From positions 372,001 to 436,000 of the forward strand of contig NZ_CANNFH010000002.1 of assembly GCF_947503875.1 (NCBI RefSeq): a stretch of 64,000 nt of DNA, written 5' to 3'. This DNA comes from an uncultured Polaribacter sp. (lineage in GTDB: Bacteria > Bacteroidota > Bacteroidia > Flavobacteriales > Flavobacteriaceae). This document shows, one piece after another, positions 16,483 to 24,055 of this stretch; position 1 is the stretch's first letter, and each line of letters starts with the position of its first letter. Below the pieces are notes generated by a model. That model worked only from the letters and a program-made list of their open reading frames with translations. It was not told where the DNA came from and ran no database searches. A program made the translations under genes and the position numbers.

Positions 16483-17696
16483 AAAATTTAATTTTTACAC
16501 TAATAAGTTTTTTAGCTTTTGGTTTTTCAAATGCACAAGAATTAAATGTACTTATTGAGCAAGCTTTAAAAAATAACCCAGCAATTCAAAAATTTGAATT
16601 GCAATATAATATTGCTTCAGAAAAAATTAATGAAGTAAATACATTACCAAATACAGAATTTGGTGTTGGGTATTTTGTAAGTGAACCAGAAACCAGAACT
16701 GGAGCACAACGATTTAGAATTTCTGTAAAACAAATGTTGCCTTGGTTTGGTACAATTACTTCCAGAGAAAGCTATGTTTCTTCTTTGGCAAAGGTTAAAT
16801 ATGAAGATATTGTTATTGCCAAACGAAAACTAATTACTTCAGTTTCTCAATCCTATTATAATTTGTATGCAAATAAAGCAAAGCAAAATGTTTTAAAAGA
16901 AAATATAAAACTGCTTGAAACTTATGAAACATTAGCATTAACATCCGTTGAAGTTAATAAGGCATCTATGGTAGATGTATTGCGTTTGCAAATGCGCCAA
17001 AATGAAATGGAGCAATTATTGGCAATTTTAAATCAACAGTATTTAGCTGAACAAACTACCTTCAATAAGTTATTGAATCGAGATAAATCGATTTTTATAA
17101 ATGTTGTGGGTAATTTGAATTTTCCTGCAGAAAATTTTGATACCAAAACTAATAATTTATCAGTTCATCCAGAATTATTAAAGTACGATAGATTGTATCA
17201 ATCTATAGAAAAATCAGAATTATTAAATCAGAAAGAAAGCGCTCCAATGATTGGTTTTGGTTTAGATTATATAAATGTTACAGAACGTCCAAATATTAGT
17301 TTTAGTGATAATGGTAAAGATATTTTGATGCCAATGGTATCTCTTTCTATTCCTATTTTTAATAATAGTTATAAATCAAAAACCAAACAAAACAGCTTAC
17401 AACAAGAAGAAGTTTTAGCACAGAAGCAAGAACGAAAAAATAAATTAGAAACGTTTTTAGATAAAGCAAAAAACGAACGCATTTCTGCAAGAATTAGTTA
17501 TAAAACACAAACTAAAAATCTGAAACAAGCTAAAAATGCAGAAGAAATTCTAATTAAAAACTACGAAACTGGTACTATAGATTTTAATGATGTTTTAGAT
17601 ATTCAAGAGTTACAATTGAAGTTTAAAATGAATCAAATTGAATCTATAAAATCTTACTTCGTACAAACCACAATTATTAATTATCTAACCAATTAA
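16479..17696 (+). CDS. TolC-family outer-membrane efflux protein (CusC role)
   Basis: The ATG at 16479 overlaps the cusA stop (ATGA) and begins a signal peptide MKNLIFTLISFLAFGFSNAQ. The 405-residue protein has two repeats of long amphipathic helices separated by beta segments, as in TolC, with no lipobox. It should form the outer-membrane channel of the Cus pump. Translational coupling to cusA supports a fixed ratio. The adaptor CusB is encoded 2.6 kb downstream in the same orientation. Confidence 0.88.
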   Translation: MKNLIFTLISFLAFGFSNAQELNVLIEQALKNNPAIQKFELQYNIASEKINEVNTLPNTEFGVGYFVSEPETRTGAQRFRISVKQMLPWFGTITSRESYVSSLAKVKYEDIVIAKRKLITSVSQSYYNLYANKAKQNVLKENIKLLETYETLALTSVEVNKASMVDVLRLQMRQNEMEQLLAILNQQYLAEQTTFNKLLNRDKSIFINVVGNLNFPAENFDTKTNNLSVHPELLKYDRLYQSIEKSELLNQKESAPMIGFGLDYINVTERPNISFSDNGKDILMPMVSLSIPIFNNSYKSKTKQNSLQQEEVLAQKQERKNKLETFLDKAKNERISARISYKTQTKNLKQAKNAEEILIKNYETGTIDFNDVLDIQELQLKFKMNQIESIKSYFVQTTIINYLTN

Positions 17697-17698
17697 AA

Positions 17699-18421
17699 AT
17701 GAAAAAATCGATAGTTATAATAGCATCACTAATCATAATATTGTTTATCAATTCCTGCCAATTGAAAGATAAAAAAAACATTAAAGTAAAAGTAAAATAT
17801 TCAGGTGCTTTAAAAACAATAATGTCAGGGGATATTCAATCAGTAATTAGTTTGGATAGTCTAAATAAAAAGAATTTATATGCACTTGGTGCTGTAGAAA
17901 ATTTAAAAGGAGAAATTCAAATATTTGATAGTCAACCAAGCAATAGTTATGTTATTAACGATAATTTACAAATTAACGACAGTTACAATATTAAAGCATC
18001 ACTATTAGTATATGCAGTAGTTGAAGACTGGAACACTTTTAAAATTGAAAATATTAAAACCAAAACAGATTTAGAAGATCGGATATTCTCAATAGCAAAA
18101 AGTAACGGAATAGATGTAGAAAACCCTTTTCCATTTTTATTAGAAGGTAGCATTGCATCTATAGACTGGCACGTTATAAACTGGAAGGATAATGATAAAA
18201 TACATACTCATAAAAAGCATAAAGAGTCTGGTTTAAAAGGAAATTCAGAAAATAAAGAGGTTCAAATTATTGGGTTTTACTCCACAAAACATAAAGCAGT
18301 TTTTACACATCATACTACTAATATATATCTTCATTTTAAAACAAAAGACAATACAGTCGCTGGCCATATTGATGATTTATTATTTGATAACGAAATAACT
18401 TTAAAACTATTTAGAAAATGA
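17699..18421 (+). CDS. lipoprotein resembling acetolactate decarboxylase
   Basis: The protein has 240 residues with a lipobox (FINSC, Cys20), so it is probably a periplasmic or surface lipoprotein. The body resembles the acetolactate decarboxylase (BudA/AlsD) fold: LYALGAVENLKGEIQIFD near the start, FPFLLEGSIASIDWHVI in the middle, and IIGFYSTKHKAVFTHH followed by YLHFKT and AGHIDDL. In BudA the zinc ligands include an H-x-H pair and a later Gly-His. Here the pair reads Y-x-H, so one ligand may be lost. It has two other His clusters (HTHKKHK). A metal-related role fits the operon better than acetoin synthesis, but this is inference. Confidence 0.5.
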   Translation: MKKSIVIIASLIIILFINSCQLKDKKNIKVKVKYSGALKTIMSGDIQSVISLDSLNKKNLYALGAVENLKGEIQIFDSQPSNSYVINDNLQINDSYNIKASLLVYAVVEDWNTFKIENIKTKTDLEDRIFSIAKSNGIDVENPFPFLLEGSIASIDWHVINWKDNDKIHTHKKHKESGLKGNSENKEVQIIGFYSTKHKAVFTHHTTNIYLHFKTKDNTVAGHIDDLLFDNEITLKLFRK

Positions 18422-18951
18422 GTGAAATAGTATTAATAAAAAATATGGTTTGTGGTAGATGTAAAACGACAGTTTTAAAACTGTTTAATGATGCAAACAT
18501 AGAAATTGAATCTGTTGAACTCGGAAAAGTAGTTGTAAAAGACCATCAAAATATAAACTATAGTAGTCTTGAAGATTCTTTGATTGAAAAGGGTTTTGAG
18601 CTAATGAAAGATTCTTCTGATATTCTAATTGAAAAAATTAAAGTTAGTATGATTAAACGTGTAACACAAAATAACACGCTCAACATTCTTTCAGAAGTAA
18701 CAAAAGAATTAGGTAAAAATTATGCTACGATAAGTAAAGTTTTTAGTAGGTCTGAAGGAATTACGCTTGAAAAATATTTAATCAATTTGAAAATTGAAAA
18801 AGTAAAAGAACACATCCAACTAAATGACTTAAACTTTACAGAAATAGCGTACAGTTTAAACTATAATAATAGCAGTCATTTAGCAAAACAATTTAAAAAT
18901 AATACGGGTATTACAATGACAGCTTATAAAAAAATCAGAGATATGGGATAG
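18418..18951 (+). CDS. HMA-AraC fusion regulator
   Basis: The protein has 177 residues. Residues 1-70 form an HMA-like domain with the metal pair M-V-C12-x-x-C15, and residues 90-177 form an AraC-type double helix-turn-helix (NFTEIAYSLNYNNSSHLAKQF, then TGITMTAYKKIR). It overlaps the upstream lipoprotein by four bases (ATGA). A DNA-binding protein carrying its own soft-metal pair is a natural Cu/Ag sensor for the surrounding efflux genes. The fusion form is seen in other Bacteroidota copper regions. Confidence 0.85.
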   Translation: MSEIVLIKNMVCGRCKTTVLKLFNDANIEIESVELGKVVVKDHQNINYSSLEDSLIEKGFELMKDSSDILIEKIKVSMIKRVTQNNTLNILSEVTKELGKNYATISKVFSRSEGITLEKYLINLKIEKVKEHIQLNDLNFTEIAYSLNYNNSSHLAKQFKNNTGITMTAYKKIRDMG

Positions 18952-19050
18952 AAAGTCTTTAGACAAAATTGTATAAATATGAAGCATAATTAGAAAAGTA
19001 AATTAGAAAAGCTCAATGTAATTTTACAGATTAATTTAAAATATTTAATA

Positions 19051-19776
19051 ATGAAACACACGTATAATATTACAGGAATGACTTGTGGTGGTTGTAAAGC
19101 TTCCGTAGAAAAATATTTAGGAGATATAAATAATGTTACCAATGTTTCTGTAAATCTCGAAAAAGGAGTAGCAGAAGTTACAATGGAAAAACATATAGAA
19201 ACCAAAGTTTTAAAAGATGCTTTGCCAGAAAAATATACACTTTCAGAAAAAAAAGAAGAAAAGAAAGAAATACCAGCAGTAGATTTTGGTGAAGAATTTG
19301 AAAAATCAAAATTCGAGCAATTAAAACCATTATTTCTAATCATCTTTTATATTACAACTGCAGGTATTTTATTGAACTACAAAAACTGGAATTGGAGTAG
19401 TTTTATGCTCGATTTTATGGGTTTATTCTACATTGTATTTAGCTTTTTTAAAATGTTAGATTTAAAAGGATTTCCAGATTCATTTAGAATGTATGATCCT
19501 TTGGCAAAAAGAGTTCCTATTTATGCTAAAATTTATCCCTTTATAGAAACTGCATTAGGTCTAATGTTTTTAATGCGTTTTGAAATAACTATAGCCCTAA
19601 TAATTACACTGGTTATTTTAGGTGTTACTACAATTGGAGTTACAAAAACACTTTTAGACAAAAAAGCAATTAGATGCGCTTGTCTTGGTACTGCTTTAAA
19701 GTTACCAATGACAGAAGCTACTTTTATAGAAAACGCAATTATGATTATAATGGCAATATTAATGTTAACAATTTAA
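19051..19776 (+). CDS. HMA domain fused to a MauE/DoxX-like membrane protein
   Basis: The protein has 241 residues. Residues 1-68 are an HMA domain with MTCGGC (Cys12, Cys15). A charged linker (KKEEKKE) leads to about four membrane helices (about 92-240). The last part has the motif IRCACLGTALKLP, with another Cys-x-Cys pair typical of the MauE-like group. It may receive copper on the cytoplasmic side and pass it to a membrane redox or transport step. It has no precise known function. About 100 bp without a gene separate it from the AraC fusion gene, room for a promoter. Confidence 0.75.
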   Translation: MKHTYNITGMTCGGCKASVEKYLGDINNVTNVSVNLEKGVAEVTMEKHIETKVLKDALPEKYTLSEKKEEKKEIPAVDFGEEFEKSKFEQLKPLFLIIFYITTAGILLNYKNWNWSSFMLDFMGLFYIVFSFFKMLDLKGFPDSFRMYDPLAKRVPIYAKIYPFIETALGLMFLMRFEITIALIITLVILGVTTIGVTKTLLDKKAIRCACLGTALKLPMTEATFIENAIMIIMAILMLTI

Positions 19777-19788
19777 AATAGAAAAATT

Positions 19789-20280
19789 ATGAATTCAAAT
19801 GAACACAAAAACAATAATAAAAGTATGAGTAATTACACCAAATTCTTTTTAATGTTAGGTTTATCTTTTATAGCGATGTACATAACTATGTATTTAAATA
19901 CCTATGAATTTGACCACGTATATTTTAGTCTAACACGCTTTTATATGGTTTGTTTAGGTACTTCTACAATGGCAGTAATTATGTGGTTTTTTATGAGAAA
20001 TATGTATGAGAATAAGAAAAAAAACATTGCAATTCTTATTGGAAGTTTTGTTCTTTTTGCAGGTTCATTAGGTTTGGTTCGTGAACAAAAATCTACAGTT
20101 GGCGACGTTCTTTGGATGAAAGCAATGATTCCACATCATTCAATTGCAATCCTTACAAGTGGAAGAGCTGATATTAAAGACCCAGAAGTTAAAAAATTGG
20201 CAGAAGATATTATTAAAGCGCAGAAAAGAGAAATTGAAGAAATGAAAGCGATGATAAAACGTTTAGAAAATGAAAAATAA
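19789..20280 (+). CDS. DUF305 family membrane protein
   Basis: The protein has 163 residues, with three membrane helices (about 18-38, 47-66 and 74-94) and a C-terminal DUF305 helix pair with the signature MKAMIPHHSIAI. The family often accompanies copper resistance genes; the Met and His of the signature are candidate metal ligands. The gene overlaps the CusB start by 11 bases. DUF305 domains resemble ferritin-like helical bundles, but no enzymatic role is established. Confidence 0.8.
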   Translation: MNSNEHKNNNKSMSNYTKFFLMLGLSFIAMYITMYLNTYEFDHVYFSLTRFYMVCLGTSTMAVIMWFFMRNMYENKKKNIAILIGSFVLFAGSLGLVREQKSTVGDVLWMKAMIPHHSIAILTSGRADIKDPEVKKLAEDIIKAQKREIEEMKAMIKRLENEK

Positions 20281-22036
20281 AAATATAGCAATCTATTTGG
20301 GAATACTTGCTTTCGGTTTGTTGTTGGGCTATTTTTTCTTCGGAAATTCTTCTGATAAGACAACTCACAATCACAATGAAGTTTCTACAAAAAGTCAAAT
20401 GTGGACGTGTTCTATGCATCCGCAAATTATGAAATCAGAATCTGGTGATTGCCCAATTTGTGGAATGGATTTAATTCCTGCAGAAAATAATTCAGATGGT
20501 TTAATGGCAAACCAATTTAAACTGACAGAAAATGCAATGGCTTTAGCAAACATTCAAACGTCTATTGTTGGTAATGATAAAGTAGAAAATAATGGAATTC
20601 TATTATCAGGAAAAATTGTAGAAAATGAAGAAGAAAATGCTATACAAGTAAGTTATTTCTCTGGTAGAATAGAACGTTTAAACATCAATTCTACAGGTGT
20701 AAAGGTTAATAAAGGGCAACTATTAGCAACTATTTATTCACCAGAATTATTTGCTGCACAACAAGAATTAATTACAGCTTCATCTTTAAAAGAAACACAA
20801 CCAGCATTATACAAAGCTGTTCGTAACAAATTGAAATTATGGAAACTTTCAGAAACTCAAATTAATCAAATTGAGTCATCAGGTAAAGTAAAAGAAAACT
20901 TTCCTGTGTATGCAACTGTTTCTGGTACAGTTTTAGAAAAATTAGTAGCAGAAGGAGCGTCTGTAAAACAAGGGCAACCATTATTTAAAATAGCAAACTT
21001 TAACACTCTTTGGGCAAATTTTGATGTGTATGAAAATCAGATTGGTTTGTTTAAAAAAGGTCAAGAAATTTCTATAACAACAAATACTAATAAAGTAATT
21101 AATGCAAAAGTAGATTTTATAGATCCTGTTTTAGATACAAAAACAAGAACTGTAAAATTAAGAGTTGTACTTAATAATAGAAACAACCTATTAAAACCAG
21201 GAATGTTTGTTGAAGGAAAAATTAAAGGAATAAATTCAAATGAAGGAGCAATTATTTCTATTCCAGCATCAGCAGTTTTATGGACAGGAAAACGCTCTGT
21301 TGTTTATGTAAAAACGAATGAGAATGCTCCTGTTTTTGAAATGCGCGAAATTACATTAGGCAATAGAATTGGCGATAACTACGAAGTTTTAAAAGGTTTA
21401 AAAAATGAAGATGAAATAGTAACTAATGGAACTTTTACGGTTGATGCAGCAGCTCAATTACAAGGTAAAAAATCTATGATGAATAAAAAAGGTGGTGAAG
21501 TAATGACAGGTCACGAAAATCATCTTGGTAAGGAAAAGAATACTTCATCAATAACAAACAACTTCAATAAAAACGAGAGAGTAGAAGTATCAGAGGATTT
21601 TCAAAATCAATTAAAAACAGTTTTTAATGAGTATATAAAATTAAAAGATGCTCTGGTTAAAGTAAAAACTAATAAATCAATTTCAGCTTCAAAAAAGCTA
21701 TTAGAAAACATATCTAAAGTAGATATGAAACTACTAAAAGATAACGAAACTCATACAAATTGGATGTCTTTAGTAAAAGAGATAAAAATTTCTACAACAT
21801 CAATTTCTACAACATCAAATATTGAAGAACAAAGAAGTCATTTTAAAAATTTGTCTTTAAACTTAATAAAAGCAATTCAAATATTCGGAATCAACAGAAA
21901 AGTGTTTGTAGAATTCTGTCCTATGGCAAATAGTAACAAGGGTGCTTATTGGTTAAGTAAAGAAGAAAAAGTAATAAATCCTTATTATGGTGATAAAATG
22001 TTAACCTGTGGAGAATTAAAACAAGTAATACAATAA
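20270..22036 (+). CDS. cusB: CusB-type periplasmic adaptor with a DUF3347 tail
   Basis: The protein has 588 residues. A membrane anchor (about 7-24) precedes a heavy-metal-binding motif CSMHP...CPICGMDLIP (47-70), then the barrel-sandwich hybrid and beta-barrel domains of an RND adaptor (about 110-400, with LLATIYSPELFAAQQEL). A C-terminal DUF3347 domain (about 440-588) ends with FCPMANSNKGAYWLS and LTCGELKQVI. The two metal-binding ends could capture Cu or Ag and feed CusA. It completes the tripartite pump with CusA and the TolC-like protein. Confidence 0.92.
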   Translation: MKNKNIAIYLGILAFGLLLGYFFFGNSSDKTTHNHNEVSTKSQMWTCSMHPQIMKSESGDCPICGMDLIPAENNSDGLMANQFKLTENAMALANIQTSIVGNDKVENNGILLSGKIVENEEENAIQVSYFSGRIERLNINSTGVKVNKGQLLATIYSPELFAAQQELITASSLKETQPALYKAVRNKLKLWKLSETQINQIESSGKVKENFPVYATVSGTVLEKLVAEGASVKQGQPLFKIANFNTLWANFDVYENQIGLFKKGQEISITTNTNKVINAKVDFIDPVLDTKTRTVKLRVVLNNRNNLLKPGMFVEGKIKGINSNEGAIISIPASAVLWTGKRSVVYVKTNENAPVFEMREITLGNRIGDNYEVLKGLKNEDEIVTNGTFTVDAAAQLQGKKSMMNKKGGEVMTGHENHLGKEKNTSSITNNFNKNERVEVSEDFQNQLKTVFNEYIKLKDALVKVKTNKSISASKKLLENISKVDMKLLKDNETHTNWMSLVKEIKISTTSISTTSNIEEQRSHFKNLSLNLIKAIQIFGINRKVFVEFCPMANSNKGAYWLSKEEKVINPYYGDKMLTCGELKQVIQ

Positions 22037-22067
22037 TAAAACAAATTAATAATTAAATTTTAAACAA

Positions 22068-22466
22068 ATGAAAAAAGTAATTTTAAGTGCAGTAATTATT
22101 ACAGCAACAGTATTTACAAGCTGTAAAAAAGAAGGTAAAAAAGAAACAAACACCAACAAAACTGAAGTTTCTAAAGAAGTGGCAACAACAGAAATTTCTT
22201 TTGGTGTAAGAGGAAACTGTGGTATGTGTAAAAGTACAATTGAAAAAGCAGCAAACAATGTTGATGGTGTTGCAACTGCAACTTGGGATGTTGATAAAAA
22301 GAAAATTGCTGTTTCTTTTGATGAAAGTAAAACTAATGAAATGGCTATTCATAAAGCAATTGCAGCTTCTGGTTATGATACAGAAAAAGCGATAGGAGAT
22401 ATAGATGCTTATGACAATTTACCTGGTTGTTGTAAATATGACCATACTATGGAAATGAACCAATAA
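22068..22466 (+). CDS. periplasmic HMA-domain lipoprotein
   Basis: The protein has 132 residues with a lipobox (VFTSC, Cys19), a charged linker, and an HMA domain with the variant motif RGNCGMCKS (Cys51, Cys54). A C-terminal segment LPGCCKYDH adds a Cys-Cys pair and a His. It is likely a periplasmic copper or silver carrier that delivers ions to CusB. It is the last gene of the metal section. Confidence 0.8.
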   Translation: MKKVILSAVIITATVFTSCKKEGKKETNTNKTEVSKEVATTEISFGVRGNCGMCKSTIEKAANNVDGVATATWDVDKKKIAVSFDESKTNEMAIHKAIAASGYDTEKAIGDIDAYDNLPGCCKYDHTMEMNQ

Positions 22467-22475
22467 ATAGAATAG

Positions 22476-22496
22476 TAACAAAAATCATTTTTGTTA
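22476..22496. promoter_or_regulatory. 21-bp palindrome before rteC
   Basis: TAACAAAAAT-C-ATTTTTGTTA is a perfect inverted repeat with a one-base centre. The short loop makes an operator more likely than a terminator. Confidence 0.45.
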
Positions 22497-22524
22497 TAAG
22501 ATGATTTCCTCCAGATTATGAAAA

Positions 22525-23370
22525 TTGAAAAAGATTGAAAAAATTATTAAAGAGTTAGATCACAATTTAGAATTTTTAGAAAAAGAAATTGAAGGTGCAA
22601 TTGAAAGAGCAGAAGAAGGTATAAGAATTACGAAACGAGTTTTAGGTCAAATAAAAAATTTGTTTCTTAAAATCAGAACGATGTCTAAAAGTGAAGAAAT
22701 TCATTTTTTTAAAAATTCTAAACCTTATGTTTTTAGCAAATTAATTTATTATGTAAAATTATTTAATATAGAAAGTAAAAGACCACGAAGTAGTAATAAA
22801 TCACAAATTAAATACTTCAATAATCATATTGATAAACTGCAAAATTATTTTAATGATAATTTAGAGTTTTATCATTATTTTAGAAGAGGTGCTAAATTTC
22901 TCGATGAAGAATATTTTATGAGAGGTAAAGTAGATTTAAGATTATTTCCAGATTCACTTTCTTTTTTTACTGATGATACGTTTTCAACAAGTCACGATTC
23001 TTCTGTTGCAACAATACTTGCTTATGATATGTTAATCATCTATTTAAAAATAGAAATAGATAAACTTGAAAATTATAGTACAATGGAAACAAATTATGGA
23101 GCCTTTAAGAAACAATCAAAATTATTCTGGACTGGTAACAAAACAGATCTAATAGAATTGATTTATGCACTACATAGTTCAGGAGCAATTAATAGTGGTA
23201 CAGCAGATATCAAAGAATTGGCATCGGTTTGTGAGCAGATGTTTAATATTGAATTAGGCGATTATTACAGAACCTTTTTAGAAATAAAATCAAGAAAAAT
23301 AAATCAGACAAAATTTATTGATAAAATAAGAGATTCACTGCTCAAAAAGATGATTGAGTCAGACGAATAA
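22525..23370 (+). CDS. rteC: RteC-type regulator of the element
   Basis: The 281-residue protein is of the RteC family: coiled-coil N-terminus (about 1-60) and a helical body with TNYGAFKKQSKLFWTGNKTDLIELIYALHSS-like sequence (split over 190-220) and INSGTADIKELASVCEQ. In CTnDOT, RteC activates the excision operon. The only in-frame start I see is TTG at 22525. A 10-bp tandem duplication (ATTGAAAAAG) at this point puts the natural ATG (22518) out of frame; removing one copy restores M-K-I-E-K-I-I-K-E. Expression may thus be reduced in this copy. Confidence 0.85.
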   Translation: MKKIEKIIKELDHNLEFLEKEIEGAIERAEEGIRITKRVLGQIKNLFLKIRTMSKSEEIHFFKNSKPYVFSKLIYYVKLFNIESKRPRSSNKSQIKYFNNHIDKLQNYFNDNLEFYHYFRRGAKFLDEEYFMRGKVDLRLFPDSLSFFTDDTFSTSHDSSVATILAYDMLIIYLKIEIDKLENYSTMETNYGAFKKQSKLFWTGNKTDLIELIYALHSSGAINSGTADIKELASVCEQMFNIELGDYYRTFLEIKSRKINQTKFIDKIRDSLLKKMIESDE

Positions 23371-23372
23371 TT

Positions 23373-23511
23373 ACCCAACTTGGGTGTTTTAAAGTGCAAA
23401 TTATTTTCATATAATTTGCACTTTTTTGTGGTATTGATTTAAGTATTAAAAAATCAAATAAAAACAATCTAATACATTAAAAATGAGTGCGTAAAAATAC
23501 CCAAGTTGGGT
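23373..23511. promoter_or_regulatory. pair of operator-like palindromes flanking the rteC terminator
   Basis: ACCCAA-C-TTGGGT (23373-23385) and ACCCAA-G-TTGGGT (23499-23511) are palindromes and reverse complements of each other. They are 126 bp apart, close to 12 helical turns. They sit between rteC and the HTH gene, where RteC sites are known in CTnDOT. Confidence 0.55.
23391..23425 (+). terminator. terminator of rteC
   Basis: AAGTGCAAATTAT and ATAATTTGCACTT form a near-perfect stem with a short loop, followed by a run of T. Confidence 0.8.
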
Positions 23512-23582
23512 GTAACTTGTGTGTATTCTTCAATAATTCACTTCATATTTGTAAAACGAAAGTCAAATCGTAACAAAAAGGG

Positions 23583-23620
23583 CTGCCCAAAATGTTAGGG
23601 ATATTTGGGCAGTTTCTTTT
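23583..23620 (+). terminator. attenuator-like hairpin in the leader of the HTH gene
   Basis: CTGCCCAAA (23583-23591) pairs with TTTGGGCAG (23604-23612) and is followed by TTTCTTTTT. It lies downstream of the palindromes and about 65 bp before the HTH start, so it could cause premature termination of that transcript. Confidence 0.6.
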
Positions 23621-23684
23621 TATAATCTGATTGTCAATTCGTAATATTAGAAAAGAAAAAGTATTAATTTTTAAAAAAAAAGCT

Positions 23685-23963
23685 ATGCCAACCTCAATCA
23701 TCACAACAGACGATTTAAGAGAATTCAAGGAAGAATTATTAGAAGACATCAAAGCTATGATTAATCATCAATCTGGTTTTGCGCCTAAAAAATGGCTCAA
23801 GTCTCCAGAAGTTAGAGATTTACTAAGTATCTCTCCAGGAACGTTACAAAATTTAAGAATTAACGGCACGTTACCTTACACAAAAGTTGGTGGTGTTATT
23901 TACTACGATTACGAAGAAATTACCAAAGTGTTAGAAGAAAACCGTGTTCATAATAAGTTCTAA
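23685..23963 (+). CDS. small helix-turn-helix protein (MerR/excisionase-like)
   Basis: The ATG at 23685 gives 92 residues; in-frame upstream TTG codons overlap the leader. A helical N-terminus (about 8-24) precedes an HTH_17-type domain with WLKSPEVRDLLSISPGTLQNLR followed by the wing PYTKVGGVIYYDYEEI. Proteins of this type serve as excisionase or activator in many Bacteroidota mobile elements. It leads the replication module and sits behind the putative RteC sites, which fits a role in the switch to excision. Confidence 0.78.
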   Translation: MPTSIITTDDLREFKEELLEDIKAMINHQSGFAPKKWLKSPEVRDLLSISPGTLQNLRINGTLPYTKVGGVIYYDYEEITKVLEENRVHNKF

Positions 23964-23978
23964 ATTTTTAATAATGCT

Positions 23979-24053
23979 GTCACTTCGAGTGATTTTAGTA
24001 TCAAGTTGAACTTTAGTGAAATTTGATGCTAAAATTGTATCGAGAAGTCTATA
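23979..24053 (+). repeat. dispersed stem-loop repeat
   Basis: GTCACTTCGAGTGATTTTAG and the downstream complement ending ATCGAGAAGTCT form a long imperfect stem of about 75 bases. The ends match the Gly/Cys-type REP sequence family that also occurs at 24726 and 15100 (CTTGAG/GTCGAAAG). It directly precedes the replisome organiser gene. Confidence 0.6.
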
Positions 24054-24055
24054 CT

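Noticed and set aside
23979-24053. Rho-independent terminator of the HTH gene
   Set aside because: The stem is long and imperfect with no T run after it; a dispersed repeat explains it better.
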